64,000 bases of DNA, taken from assembly GCA_046330255.1 (NCBI GenBank), contig JAXLTC010000002.1:558001-622000 (forward strand). Direction: 5' to 3'. Positions 40,813 to 49,038 of this stretch are shown in pieces. The DNA comes from JBBSBL01 sp046330255 (GTDB taxonomy: Bacteria; Actinomycetota; Thermoleophilia; Solirubrobacterales; Solirubrobacteraceae). The position numbers were made by a program, and so were the translations under genes. Under the pieces are notes generated by a model. It was not told where the DNA came from, made no database searches, and worked only from the letters and a program-made list of their open reading frames with translations. Position 1 is the stretch's first letter, and each line of letters begins with the position of its first letter.

Positions 40813-41673
40813 CTAGCGCATCATCGGGCCCATCGCGGGCTTCGCGCCGTGACCGCCCCCATCCGGAACCGTGAGCCCCGGCAGGCTGTGAGGGGCGACC
40901 AGTACGAGCCCCGCCAGCAGGAGCAGCAGCGCCGTGACCGTCCAGGTGGCCGCGCGGCGCCACGGCAGCGTCTTCTCGAGCGCGATCAGCGCCGCAACGA
41001 GCGCCATCCACGCGAGGCTCATGACGCCCAGCGCGAACAGCGCGGCCATCAGCGCCCAGCAGCAGCCCAGGCACCACGCCCCGTGCCGGGCGCCCATCTC
41101 GAGCGCGCCGCGCGCGCCGTCGCGCCAACTCCCCACGAGGAACCCGAGCGGGCTGCGGCAACGGCTCAGGCACGCGTCCTTGAGCGGGGTCAGCTCGTAG
41201 AGCGCGGCGAGCAGGAGCACGCCGCCCGCCAGCAGGCGCCCGCCGGCGTCCCATGCGAGCTCGGGCCCGAGGACATCGTGGCCGAGCGCGAACAGCCCGT
41301 AGGCCGCCAGGCCGGCCGCGCCCCAGACGAGCAGATAGCCCCCCGTGAAGAGCAACGGACGCGCAGGGCCGCGTCGCCGGGTCATGCTCGAGTAGAGCGC
41401 GACCGTGGGGGCGACCGACGGCAGCATCATCGCGGCCATCATCACCACCCACACGCCGAGGAACCATCCGAGCGCGCCGAGGCCGGTCCCCGGCCCCGCG
41501 TCCATCCCGGTCATCCGGTCCGCCGTCCACAGCCAGGCCGCGACGGCCAGGCCAACCAGGAGCGCCACGAGCGCCAGCCGGCCGCGGACGGCCGCGAACG
41601 CCGGCGCCAGGCCGGCGCCTCGGGGCGGACCCTCCGCGATCGAGTTGACCGGGGCCGCGCTCAGGCCGCCCAC
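40813..41673 (-). CDS. DUF2182 integral membrane protein
   Basis: 286 residues, about seven membrane segments. The DUF2182 hallmarks are present: 'GWFLGVWVVMMAAMMLPS' near the start, 'LTPLKDACLSRCRSPLGFL' and 'GARHGAWCLGCCWALMAALF', with conserved Cys/Met/His that suggest metal binding. The Met/His-rich tail ('HGAKPAMGPMMR') supports this. GTG 41673 overlaps the stop of the DUF1326 gene by 13 bp; the two families often occur together. Function unknown; a metal-related role is inferred. Confidence 0.85.
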   Translation of the reverse strand: MGGLSAAPVNSIAEGPPRGAGLAPAFAAVRGRLALVALLVGLAVAAWLWTADRMTGMDAGPGTGLGALGWFLGVWVVMMAAMMLPSVAPTVALYSSMTRRRGPARPLLFTGGYLLVWGAAGLAAYGLFALGHDVLGPELAWDAGGRLLAGGVLLLAALYELTPLKDACLSRCRSPLGFLVGSWRDGARGALEMGARHGAWCLGCCWALMAALFALGVMSLAWMALVAALIALEKTLPWRRAATWTVTALLLLLAGLVLVAPHSLPGLTVPDGGGHGAKPAMGPMMR

Positions 41674-42263
41674 GAGAACTGCGAGCGCGAGAAGCCCGCC
41701 TTCGCCTCGTAGCTGATCCCGAAGGCGTCGATGGCGGAGCGCGTCGCCCGCGACACGGTCAGCTCGTCGCCGGCGGGGTGGAAGATCCCGGTGAGCCGCG
41801 CCGGTCTACCGTCCTCGACCCCGAACGAGACGACGTCCTCGATCTCGAAGTCGATCTCCTCGCCGATGCGCACCGAGTGCCGCAAGCCGTCCTCGCGAAC
41901 CTCGATCGGCGCGCGGCGGACGCCCAGGTTCTCGCCGACCAGCGAACCCAGCGCCGCCATCGGGCCGCCGAGCTCGCCCGAGAACACGCCGCCCAGTTTC
42001 TCCGCCTGCTCGTCGGAGGCGGCCGCGTCGATGAACACTCCGAGGCGCCAGTCGCCGTCGCTCATCACCTTCGGCGTGTCGGCGACGGCGGCCACCGTGA
42101 GCCCGCTCACGTCGGTTCCGTCCACCTCGCCGCGCTCGACGTTGAAGACGAGCGTCGCGTTGCAGCGGTCGCGGGTCGCGCCGAGCGAAAGCGACGCGGT
42201 GCAGGGACACACGACGTCGCACGAACAGGTCTCGAAGTAGGAGCCCGAGAGCTGCCAGGACAT
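41661..42263 (-). CDS. DUF1326 family protein
   Basis: 200 residues, starting with the DUF1326 signature 'GSYFETCSCDVVCPCTASLS' (a cluster of four cysteines in the first 25 residues, likely a metal or redox site) and followed by beta strands. No signal peptide. ATG 42263 has a strong AGGAGG. Overlaps the DUF2182 gene downstream; divergent from an SDR gene. Confidence 0.87.
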   Translation of the reverse strand: MSWQLSGSYFETCSCDVVCPCTASLSLGATRDRCNATLVFNVERGEVDGTDVSGLTVAAVADTPKVMSDGDWRLGVFIDAAASDEQAEKLGGVFSGELGGPMAALGSLVGENLGVRRAPIEVREDGLRHSVRIGEEIDFEIEDVVSFGVEDGRPARLTGIFHPAGDELTVSRATRSAIDAFGISYEAKAGFSRSQFSWAA

Positions 42264-42335
42264 GCTTCCCCCCTCCTGACGGGTGCCGCCCTCCACCGTC
42301 CCACTCGCCCGGGGCGCTGTCAAGCGCGCGGCGGC

Positions 42336-42342
42336 TATATAA
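42336..42342 (+). promoter_or_regulatory. AT-rich TATATAA -10 candidate
   Basis: TATATAA stands out in a GC-rich context 32 bp before the SDR ATG, followed by AAGGAG (42362-42367). A matching -35 is not obvious. Confidence 0.4.
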
Positions 42343-42374
42343 CCCGCCTCGCATCCCATCCAAGGAGAACTGAA

Positions 42375-43202
42375 ATGGGCGTACTGGACGACAAGGTCGC
42401 GATCGTGACGGGCTCGGCCCGCGGCATCGGTCGCGCCACCGCCGAGGTGCTGAGCGAGCACGGCGCCAAGGTGCTGATCAACGACCTCGACGGCGACGTC
42501 GCCGCGCAGACCGCCGGGGAGATCGGCGGCGAGACGACGACGTTCGCAGGCGACCTGACCGAGCCGGGGGTCCCGGACGCGCTCGTGCAGAAGGCCGTGG
42601 ACGAGTGGGGACGCCTGGACATCGTCGTCAACAACGCCGGCTACACGCTCGACGCGCCGATCCACAAGATGTCCGACGACTGGTTCCAGCGGATGCTCGA
42701 CATCCACGTGATCGTCCCGTTCCGCGTGATCCGCGCCGCCGCGCCGCACCTGCGCGAGCCGGCCAAGAAGGAGCGTGAGGAGGGCCGCGAGGTGTTCCGC
42801 AAGATCGTCAACGTGTCCTCGATCTCGGGCACGATGGGCAACGCCGGCCAGGCGAACTACTCCTCCGCCAAGGCCGCCGTCGTCGGCCTGACCAAGACGC
42901 TCGCCAAGGAGTGGGGGCAGTTCAAGGTCAACGTCAACGCGGTCGCGTTCGGCTACATCGAGACCCGCCTGACGGCCTCCAAGGAGGAGTCCAACACGAT
43001 GGAGATCGGCGGCGAGAAGGTCCAGCTCGGGATCCCGGACCAGCTACGCGGTATGGCCGCGATGCTGATCCCGCTCGGGCGCCCCGGCACCCCCGAGGAG
43101 GCCGCGGGCGGGGTCTTCTTCCTGTGCTCGCCGTGGTCCAACTACGTGCACGGCCAGACGCTGAACGTCACCGGCGGGCAGTTCACCGGGATGACGACCT
43201 AG
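42375..43202 (+). CDS. short-chain dehydrogenase/reductase (FabG-like)
   Basis: 275-residue classical SDR: NAD(P)-binding 'VTGSARGIGRAT', 'NNAGY', catalytic Ser in 'NVSSISGTMG', Tyr-x-x-x-Lys as 'YSSAKAAVVG'. The closing region 'GRPGTPEEAAGGVFFLCSP' is typical of 3-oxoacyl-ACP reductase-like enzymes. An insertion at about 125-140 is Lys/Glu-rich ('AKKEREEGREVF'). Likely reduces a 3-oxoacyl thioester or an alcohol; the substrate is not known. Good RBS AAGGAG. Confidence 0.9.
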   Translation: MGVLDDKVAIVTGSARGIGRATAEVLSEHGAKVLINDLDGDVAAQTAGEIGGETTTFAGDLTEPGVPDALVQKAVDEWGRLDIVVNNAGYTLDAPIHKMSDDWFQRMLDIHVIVPFRVIRAAAPHLREPAKKEREEGREVFRKIVNVSSISGTMGNAGQANYSSAKAAVVGLTKTLAKEWGQFKVNVNAVAFGYIETRLTASKEESNTMEIGGEKVQLGIPDQLRGMAAMLIPLGRPGTPEEAAGGVFFLCSPWSNYVHGQTLNVTGGQFTGMTT

Positions 43203-43264
43203 CGGGGGCGAGACGCCGCGAGCGGCGGCAGCGAAGGCGCTCCCGCGCGAGCGGCCAAGGGCAC

Positions 43265-43307
43265 GCGGGTGCGATCTTGTTCGCCAGGAGGTCGAAATCG
43301 CACCCGC
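43265..43307. terminator. intergenic hairpin element B
   Basis: GCGGGTGCGAT (43265-43275) and ATCGCACCCGC (43297-43307) form a perfect 11-bp stem with a 21-nt loop. It lies between convergent SDR and peroxiredoxin genes. The loop and stem share GTGCGAT and GGTCGA with element A at 5287. Confidence 0.6.
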
Positions 43308-43310
43308 GCG

Positions 43311-43338
43311 AGCGGGCGGTCCGATCGGACCGCCCGCT
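43311..43338. terminator. 28-bp perfect palindrome
   Basis: Positions 43311-43338 read the same on both strands, starting AGCGGGCGGTCCGA, and are followed by TCCCC. Between convergent genes, next to hairpin B; a bidirectional terminator is likely. Confidence 0.65.
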
Positions 43339-43361
43339 TCCCCAGCCGCCGCGCGCCCCGC

Positions 43362-44021
43362 TCAGCTGGGCTGCGGGACGATACGGATGTAGGGCCGGGG
43401 GGCGTCCCAGCCCTCCGGGTAGATCTCGCGCGCCTGCTCGTCGGAGACCGAGCCGGCGATGATCACGTCCTCGCCCTGCTGCCAGTTGACCGGCGTCGAG
43501 ACCTTGTGGTCGGCGGTCAACTGGAGCGAGTCGACGACGCGCAGCACCTCGTCGAAGTTGCGCCCGGTCGACATCGGGTAGACGAGGACGAGCTTGACCT
43601 TCTTGTCCGGGCCGATCACGAACACGTTGCGGACGGTCTGGTTGTCGGCCGGCGTGCGCTCGGCCGGATCGCCCGACACGTCGCCCGGCAGCATCCCGTA
43701 GAGCTTGGAGACGTTGAAGTCGGAGTCGCCGATGATCGGGTAGTTGGGCGCGTGTCCCTGCGTCTCCTCGATGTCGCGCGCCCAGCCCTCGTGGTTCTCG
43801 ACCGGGTCGACCGAGAGGCCGATGATCTTCACGCCGCGGCGGTCGAAGTCGGGCTTGATCTTCGCCATGTAGCCCAGTTCCGTCGTGCAAACCGGCGTGA
43901 AGTCCCGCGGGTGGGAGAAGAGCACCGCCCAGGAGTCGCCGATCCAGTCGTGGAAGCGGATGCGGCCTTCTGTTGTCTCGGCCTCGAAATCCGGAGCCGT
44001 ATCGCCGATCTGGAGAGCCAT
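43362..44021 (-). CDS. 1-Cys peroxiredoxin (Prx6/AhpC-TSA family)
   Basis: 219 residues. The peroxidatic Cys45 is in 'FTPVCTTELG', with 'IGLSVDPVENHEGWARDIEE' and a C-terminal 'GRNFDEVLRVVDSLQ' domain typical of Prx6-type enzymes, which reduce peroxides with one catalytic cysteine. Length agrees with the family (about 215-225). The ATG is preceded by GGAAAGGA at a slightly long distance. Cytoplasmic. Confidence 0.93.
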   Translation of the reverse strand: MALQIGDTAPDFEAETTEGRIRFHDWIGDSWAVLFSHPRDFTPVCTTELGYMAKIKPDFDRRGVKIIGLSVDPVENHEGWARDIEETQGHAPNYPIIGDSDFNVSKLYGMLPGDVSGDPAERTPADNQTVRNVFVIGPDKKVKLVLVYPMSTGRNFDEVLRVVDSLQLTADHKVSTPVNWQQGEDVIIAGSVSDEQAREIYPEGWDAPRPYIRIVPQPS

Positions 44022-44109
44022 CGCGTATTCTGTCCTTTCCGGGTCAGGTTTAGTAGCGCAGCCTACCGTCTGACGATAGCGCTCCCGTTCCGGCGCCCCG
44101 GAACGGGGC

Positions 44110-44628
44110 TCAGAGCTCAGGGCCCGTCGGCGCCTCGTCGCCCATCGCGCGCCAGCGCTGACGGGCCTCGTCGATGATGCGCAGCGCCACCTGGCGCGAC
44201 TCCCACCCCTGCACCTCGACCCTCTTGCCCTCCGGCATCTTGTAGATCGAGAAGAAGTGCTGGATCTCGGCCCGCAGCACCTCCGGGATCTCCTCGAGCT
44301 CGGAGATGTGGTTCCAGTTGGGATCCGAGAGCGGCACGCACACGATCTTGTCGTCCTGGCCGTGGTCGTCGCTCATGCGGAAGACCGCGACGGGCTTGAC
44401 CGGGATGACGCACCCCGGGAACGTGGGCTCCGACACGCAGACCATCGCGTCGAGCGGGTCGTTGTCCTCGCCCCAGGTGTCCGGGATGAAGCCGTAGTCG
44501 GTCGGGTAGACGGTCGAGGAGAACAGGAAGCGATCGAGCTTGATCGCGCGCAGGTGGATGTCCCACTCGTACTTGTTGCGGCTCCCCTTGGGGATCTCGA
44601 CCAGGCAGTGGAGGGGAGCCTCGGACAC
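44110..44628 (-). CDS. ppa: inorganic pyrophosphatase (family I)
   Basis: 172 residues. It hydrolyses pyrophosphate to phosphate. 'IPKGSRNKYE' at the N-terminus, 'YPTDYGFIPDTWGEDNDPLD' with the metal-binding acidic cluster at 54-60, and the late 'YKMPEGKRVEVQGW' fit soluble Mg-dependent PPases. GTG 44628 is 8 nt after TAGGAT with no Shine-Dalgarno, so probably leaderless. Confidence 0.95.
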   Translation of the reverse strand: MSEAPLHCLVEIPKGSRNKYEWDIHLRAIKLDRFLFSSTVYPTDYGFIPDTWGEDNDPLDAMVCVSEPTFPGCVIPVKPVAVFRMSDDHGQDDKIVCVPLSDPNWNHISELEEIPEVLRAEIQHFFSIYKMPEGKRVEVQGWESRQVALRIIDEARQRWRAMGDEAPTGPEL

Positions 44629-44636
44629 CGCTCGCG

Positions 44637-44642
44637 ATCCTA
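44637..44642 (-). promoter_or_regulatory. TAGGAT -10 box of ppa
   Basis: A TANNNT hexamer 8 nt before GTG 44628 on the minus strand. Confidence 0.45.
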
Positions 44643-44673
44643 TTGCGCGCGCGCCGGGCCCGCCAGCCGCTCC

Positions 44674-45222
44674 TCAGCGCAGCTCCAGCAGGCAGCCGGA
44701 GACGTACTCGCCGGCCGGCGAGACGAGCCACGCGACCAGCTCGGCGAGGTCCTCGCCGGCGGTCGAGTCGGCGGGCCCGACCGCGCAGACCCGGATCCCG
44801 AAGCGCGCCCACTCGATCGACAGCGTGCGCGCGAGGTTCTCCAGGCCCGCGCGCGCCGCTTGGGCGTGCGGCCCCGCGCCGGGGCGCGGCGCGACGAGCA
44901 CGATCGCGCCGCCGCGCTCAGCGGGGATCATCGCCGCGGCGGCCAGCGCCCGCGCGAGCCGCCAGGACCCGTCCAGCGCGGCCGCGAGGCCCTCTGCCCC
45001 GCCCAGCCCGAAGGGTTCCGAGGCGTCCGCGACCAGCGCGTCCACGCCCTCGCACCGGCCGGCGAGCGCCGTGGCCCAGGCCTGCGCTCCGGCCTCGTCG
45101 AGCGACCACGCGTCGGGCACCGGCTCGACCGAGGCTCCGAGCGCCGCCAGCCGATCGCCGGCGCCGGTCACCGCCACGCTGCGGCCGGCGAGCAGCCCTT
45201 CGCGGAAGCGCACGGCGGTCAT
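44674..45222 (-). CDS. degenerate short-chain dehydrogenase-like protein
   Basis: 182 residues. The C-terminal half is clearly SDR ('ARAGLENLARTLSIEWARFG', 'VCAVGPADS', 'ELVAWLVSPAGEYVSGCLLE'). The N-terminal nucleotide-binding loop is cut short, however ('VAVTGAGDRLAALGASVE', no GxxxGxG). The Asn of NNAG is gone, and the Tyr-x-x-x-Lys pair is replaced by Ala...Arg. It is unlikely to be an active oxidoreductase. It may be a regulatory relic or a pseudo-enzyme. ATG 45222 chosen. Confidence 0.65.
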   Translation of the reverse strand: MTAVRFREGLLAGRSVAVTGAGDRLAALGASVEPVPDAWSLDEAGAQAWATALAGRCEGVDALVADASEPFGLGGAEGLAAALDGSWRLARALAAAAMIPAERGGAIVLVAPRPGAGPHAQAARAGLENLARTLSIEWARFGIRVCAVGPADSTAGEDLAELVAWLVSPAGEYVSGCLLELR

Positions 45223-45249
45223 CGCGCCACCGGAGGCTACCGGCACCTA

Positions 45250-45255
45250 TAGCCT
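45250..45255 (+). promoter_or_regulatory. TAGCCT -10 box of the lactonase-like gene
   Basis: A TANNNT hexamer 9 nt before ATG 45265, without a Shine-Dalgarno. Confidence 0.4.
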
Positions 45256-45264
45256 GCTCGCACG

Positions 45265-46164
45265 ATGCGGGTGGAAACCGAGCCCAGGCCGGCTGAGCTC
45301 CCGCTGCCCGGAGGCCGCAAGGGCGCGGCCGTGCGCCTGCATCCGCTGCTGACCGGCGAACTGGTCCTGAGGCGAGCGTTCATGGAGCGCCGCGACGTGC
45401 GGCTGGCCGGTCCGCGAACGTATATCCAGGTGCTGCTGCGGCGCGGCGAGGCCTACGCGGTCCCGGTGCCCGCCTTCCTGATCGAGCACCCGGGCGCGGG
45501 GCTCGTGCTGGTGGACACCGGGCTGCATCCGGCGTGCGCGCACGGAGACCAGAACCTCGGCGCCAACGGTCGCATCAGCGAGGTGCGGATGGCGCCCGAG
45601 CAGGCCGCGAGCGCCCGTCTCCGCAGGCTGGGCCACGAGCCCGACGAGGTCGCGGTCGTCGTCATGACCCACCTCCACAGCGACCACGCGAGCGCGGTCG
45701 CCGAGTTCCCCGGCGCGACCTTCGTGGTGGACGGCGCCGAGTGGGCGACGGCGACAGCCCCGCGGGGCTGGATGCGCGGGTACGTGCCGCGGCAATTCGA
45801 CCACGCCTTCGACTGGCGGACGCTGGACCTCGACGACCCGGGCATCGACTCCTTCGCGACCTTCTCGCGAGCGGTCGACCTGTTCGGCGACGGCTCGGTG
45901 CGCCTGCTCTCCACGCCGGGGCACACCCCGGGGCATCTCTCGGTGCTCGTGCGGCTCGCCGACCGCGAGGCGCTGCTGACCGCCGATGCGGCGTACTCGA
46001 TGCGCACGCTCGCGGGCCAGGCGCGGCCGTTCATCGTCGATGACGAGCACGTGTTCCAGCGCTCGCTCGGCGAGATCGTCCGCTTCGTGGAGCAGAGCCC
46101 CGGTCTCGTCGTGATCCCGGGCCACGACCCGGAGCGCTGGACCGAGCTGGATGACGTCTACTAG
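45265..46164 (+). CDS. metallo-beta-lactamase-fold hydrolase, AHL-lactonase-like
   Basis: 299 residues. The zinc-binding signature His136-Leu-His138-Ser-Asp140-His141 lies in 'MTHLHSDHASAV', with later ligands in 'STPGHTPGHLSVL', 'LLTADAAY' and 'VIPGHDPE'. The N-terminal 'AFLIEHPGAGLVLVDTGLHP' and overall order match N-acyl-homoserine-lactone lactonases of the AiiA/AttM group. Quorum quenching is possible, but other lactones or esters cannot be excluded. Confidence 0.87.
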   Translation: MRVETEPRPAELPLPGGRKGAAVRLHPLLTGELVLRRAFMERRDVRLAGPRTYIQVLLRRGEAYAVPVPAFLIEHPGAGLVLVDTGLHPACAHGDQNLGANGRISEVRMAPEQAASARLRRLGHEPDEVAVVVMTHLHSDHASAVAEFPGATFVVDGAEWATATAPRGWMRGYVPRQFDHAFDWRTLDLDDPGIDSFATFSRAVDLFGDGSVRLLSTPGHTPGHLSVLVRLADREALLTADAAYSMRTLAGQARPFIVDDEHVFQRSLGEIVRFVEQSPGLVVIPGHDPERWTELDDVY

Positions 46165-46176
46165 CGCGCCGCGGGG

Positions 46177-46983
46177 TCAGGTGGAGGCCGGGGCCGCACC
46201 GCGCCCCGAGCGCGCGCGTCGCTCGGCGCGCGCGCGGCGGCGCACGACCTTGCTCCCGTGCGCCTCCAGGCCGGCGTAGAGCGTCTTGATCCGCGAGAAG
46301 ACCTCGTCCGCGGCGCGCTGCGCCTGCTCCCGCGTCGGGCTCTGGAGCGCCTCGAAACGGAGCGGGTCGCCGTACTGCACGGTCACCTTCGGGAAGCGCA
46401 GGCGCTTCCAGTTGCGCACCCGGTGCGATCCGTGGATCGCGATCGGCACGATCGGCGCGCCGGTCTCCAGCGCCAGGCGGCCGATGCCTGGCTTCGCCCG
46501 CTCCGCCAGCTTGCCCGTCCGCGAGCGGCCGCCCTCGCAGTACATGACGATCGCGTTCCCGCGGTCCAGGACGGCGCGCGCCGTCTCGAACGCGCGGTCG
46601 TCGCGTGCCCCCCGCCGTACCGGGAAGACACCGCCGTGCGTGTAGATCCACTGCATCGGCGGCGCGAAGAGCTGGGACTTGGCCATGAACTGGACGCGGC
46701 GGCGGACGAACGCGCCGGCGAAGAAGTGATCCATGAACGAGAAGTGGTTCGGGGCGAGGATCACGCCCCCGGGAGGGACCTTCTCCGAGGAGATCGAGCG
46801 GCTGCGGAACGCGATCGACAGGTACGGCACCACGACCAGTCGCACGATCTCGTAGACCGCGTCGGGATCCCTGCGCTGAGCGCGCTCGTAGAAGCGGTCG
46901 AAGTACTCGGCCGGCCGCGGATCCTTGTAGACCTGCGCCTTCATCGGCGCGAGCGCGCCGGGCGTGTCCGTCTCGGAGGCCAC
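46177..46983 (-). CDS. 1-acyl-sn-glycerol-3-phosphate acyltransferase (PlsC-like)
   Basis: 268 residues. The acyltransferase box NHxxxxD is His80/Asp85 in 'APNHFSFMDHFF'; the phosphate-binding box is 'YCEGGRSRTG' (EGGRS instead of EGTRS), then 'PIVPIAIHGS'. It acylates lysophosphatidate or a related lipid at the membrane. GTG 46983 was chosen because a TAGGCT box lies 8 nt upstream; an ATG 13 codons later is an alternative. The C-terminus is Arg-rich. Follows glpK, giving a glycerol-to-phospholipid pairing. Confidence 0.88.
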   Translation of the reverse strand: MASETDTPGALAPMKAQVYKDPRPAEYFDRFYERAQRRDPDAVYEIVRLVVVPYLSIAFRSRSISSEKVPPGGVILAPNHFSFMDHFFAGAFVRRRVQFMAKSQLFAPPMQWIYTHGGVFPVRRGARDDRAFETARAVLDRGNAIVMYCEGGRSRTGKLAERAKPGIGRLALETGAPIVPIAIHGSHRVRNWKRLRFPKVTVQYGDPLRFEALQSPTREQAQRAADEVFSRIKTLYAGLEAHGSKVVRRRARAERRARSGRGAAPAST

Positions 46984-46991
46984 GACCCCGA

Positions 46992-46997
46992 AGCCTA
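46992..46997 (-). promoter_or_regulatory. TAGGCT -10 box before plsC-like gene
   Basis: A TANNNT hexamer 8 nt before GTG 46983. Its TAG is also the glpK stop codon, so co-transcription with glpK is an alternative. Confidence 0.35.
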
Positions 46998-48494
46998 TCC
47001 CTCGAGCGGGGACCGGTGAGGCTCCGCCCAGCCCCGCGACCGCGACACGGCGCGCGACCAGTCCGCGAGCAGCGCGGCGCGCTCGTCCTCGCCGATCCCC
47101 GGCTCGTAGCGCGCCCGCTCGCGCCAGGACCGCCGCAGTTGGTCCAGGGTGAAGACCGACGCCCCGACGCCCGCCAGGAAGGCCGCGCCGAGCGCCGTCG
47201 TCTCGGCCACCTCGGGCACGACCACGGGCACGCCGAGAACGTCGGCCTGGAACTGCATCAGCCACTCGTTCGCCGTCGCGCCGCCGTCGGCGCGCAACTC
47301 GCTCAGCGGCTCGCCGCCCGCGGCCTCCATCGCGCGCACGGCGTCGACCGTCTGGTAGGCGATCGCCTCGAGCGCCGCCCGCGCCAGGTGGGCGCGGCCC
47401 GTCCCTCGCGTGAGGCCCACGATCGTGCCGCGCGCGTGGGGATCCCAGTGCGGCGACCCGAGCCCGGTGAGCGCGGGCACGAAGTAGACGCCGTCGTTGC
47501 CCTCCAGCGACCCCGCGAGCGCGGACGTCTCGGCCGCGCTCGCAACGATCCCCAGGCCGTCGCGCAGCCACTGCACCGCCGCGCCCGTCACGAAGATGCT
47601 CGCCTCGCGCGCGTAGGTGGTGGCGCCACCGATGCCCCACGCGACCGTCGAGAGCAGGCCCGGAGCAGGGTCCGGAACGCGATTGCCCGCGTTGAGCAAC
47701 ACGAAGCTGCCGGTGCCGTAGGTGTTCTTGCCCTCGCCGGGGTGAAGACAGCACTGGCCGAAGAGCGCGGCCTGCTGATCGCCGGCGACGCCGGCCACCG
47801 GCGCGTCGTGCCCGTGGAACCGCTGGGGGGAGGTGTGGCCGAGCTCGCCGGCGCTCGCGCGCACCCGGGGCAGCGCGCGCTCGGGGATCGCGAGCAGCTC
47901 GAGCAGCACCGGATCCCATCCCCCCGAGCGGATGTCGTAGAGCATCGTGCGCGACGCGTTCGAGGGGTCGGTCGCGTGCTCGCCGGTGAGCTTGAAGATC
48001 AGCCACGAGTCGATCGTCCCGAACAACGCCTGCCCCCGCTCGGCGCGCTCGCGGAGGCCGGGCACGTTCTCGAGCAGCCAGGCGATCTTCGTCCCCGAGA
48101 AGTACGGGTCGAGCACGAGGCCGGTCGCCCCGCGGACGTGCGGCTCGTGCCCCGCCCTGCGCAGCTCGCCGCAGCGCGCCGCGGTACGACGGTCCTGCCA
48201 GACGATCGCGCGGTGCAACGGCTCGCCGGACGCGGGGTCCCACACGCAGACCGTCTCGCGCTGGTTCGTGATCCCGATCGCCTCGAGCTCGCCGGGCTCG
48301 CAGCCCGCGTCGGCGAGCGCCTCGCCCGCGACCGCGTGCGTCGCCTCCCATATCTCGGCGGGGTCGTGCTCCACCCAGCCCGGACGCGGGAAGTGCTGCT
48401 CGATCTCGCGGTATGAGCGCCCCAGCAGCTCCGCGTCGCCGTCGAAGACGAGGCAGGTGACGCCGGTCGTCCCTTCGTCGATCGCGAGGATCAC
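46995..48494 (-). CDS. glpK: glycerol kinase
   Basis: 499 residues, the normal length. FGGY-family motifs: 'LAIDEGTTGVTCLVFD' (phosphate 1), 'GITNQRETVCVWD' with glycerol-contact Arg/Glu, 'WQDRRTA', 'GVAGDQQAALFGQ' and 'YGTGSFVLLN', then 'RADGGATANEWLMQFQAD'. Makes glycerol-3-phosphate from glycerol and ATP. GTG 48494 lies 8 nt after TAGGCT with no Shine-Dalgarno. The phosphorylated product feeds the acyltransferase encoded next. Confidence 0.95.
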   Translation of the reverse strand: MILAIDEGTTGVTCLVFDGDAELLGRSYREIEQHFPRPGWVEHDPAEIWEATHAVAGEALADAGCEPGELEAIGITNQRETVCVWDPASGEPLHRAIVWQDRRTAARCGELRRAGHEPHVRGATGLVLDPYFSGTKIAWLLENVPGLRERAERGQALFGTIDSWLIFKLTGEHATDPSNASRTMLYDIRSGGWDPVLLELLAIPERALPRVRASAGELGHTSPQRFHGHDAPVAGVAGDQQAALFGQCCLHPGEGKNTYGTGSFVLLNAGNRVPDPAPGLLSTVAWGIGGATTYAREASIFVTGAAVQWLRDGLGIVASAAETSALAGSLEGNDGVYFVPALTGLGSPHWDPHARGTIVGLTRGTGRAHLARAALEAIAYQTVDAVRAMEAAGGEPLSELRADGGATANEWLMQFQADVLGVPVVVPEVAETTALGAAFLAGVGASVFTLDQLRRSWRERARYEPGIGEDERAALLADWSRAVSRSRGWAEPHRSPLEG

Positions 48495-48502
48495 CGCGCG
48501 TC

Positions 48503-48508
48503 AGCCTA
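48503..48508 (-). promoter_or_regulatory. TAGGCT -10 box of glpK
   Basis: A TANNNT hexamer 8 nt before GTG 48494, no ribosome-binding site. Confidence 0.5.
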
Positions 48509-48547
48509 GCCGCGCGACGGGCGGGCTCCTCGCGCGGCGGGCCGCGG

Positions 48548-48835
48548 TCAGGCGATCCGCGAGCGGCGGTGGGCCGAGCCCGGAGCGCGACCTCCGAGCG
48601 CCCGCGCCGTCCCGGCACCCGGACGCGGCCCGCGGGCGGGCCGCTCGTAGGTCGCGACCGCGACGAGCGCCCAGGCGAGGACCGCCGCGCCGATGGCGAC
48701 CGCCGCCACCCACCACTCGCCCACGAGCAGCTCCAGCCCGACGACGGCGCCAACCGCAACGATCGCCGAGAGGGCGAGCAGAGCTGCGAGCAGGAAACCG
48801 GGATGTCCGCCGGATGACCGCTTACTTGTGCTCAT
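48548..48835 (-). CDS. small membrane protein, unknown function
   Basis: 95 residues: two hydrophobic segments (about 14-34 and 42-62) and an Arg/Gly/Pro-rich tail. ATG 48835 is 8 nt after a TAGCGT box. No family recognised. Upstream of glpK on the same strand. Confidence 0.6.
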   Translation of the reverse strand: MSTSKRSSGGHPGFLLAALLALSAIVAVGAVVGLELLVGEWWVAAVAIGAAVLAWALVAVATYERPARGPRPGAGTARALGGRAPGSAHRRSRIA

Positions 48836-48843
48836 GGTGACTA

Positions 48844-48849
48844 ACGCTA
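48844..48849 (-). promoter_or_regulatory. TAGCGT -10 box before gene at 48835
   Basis: A TANNNT hexamer 8 nt before the ATG on the minus strand. Confidence 0.4.
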
Positions 48850-49038
48850 ACCGGGGGGTCGGTCGGAAGAGGGGCTCGCGGCCGGCCAAAGCCGCAACTT
48901 GACTAAAGACCTGTTTCCGGGTGCCGGGGTTACGGCGCATTCGCGCGCCGACCTCCGCGGCCGGGCTCGGCGAAGGGTCGGGGCGGCGCAGTATCGTGCG
49001 CCCGCCGGCCGGCCAGACCACCACGGGGAGGATCCGCG

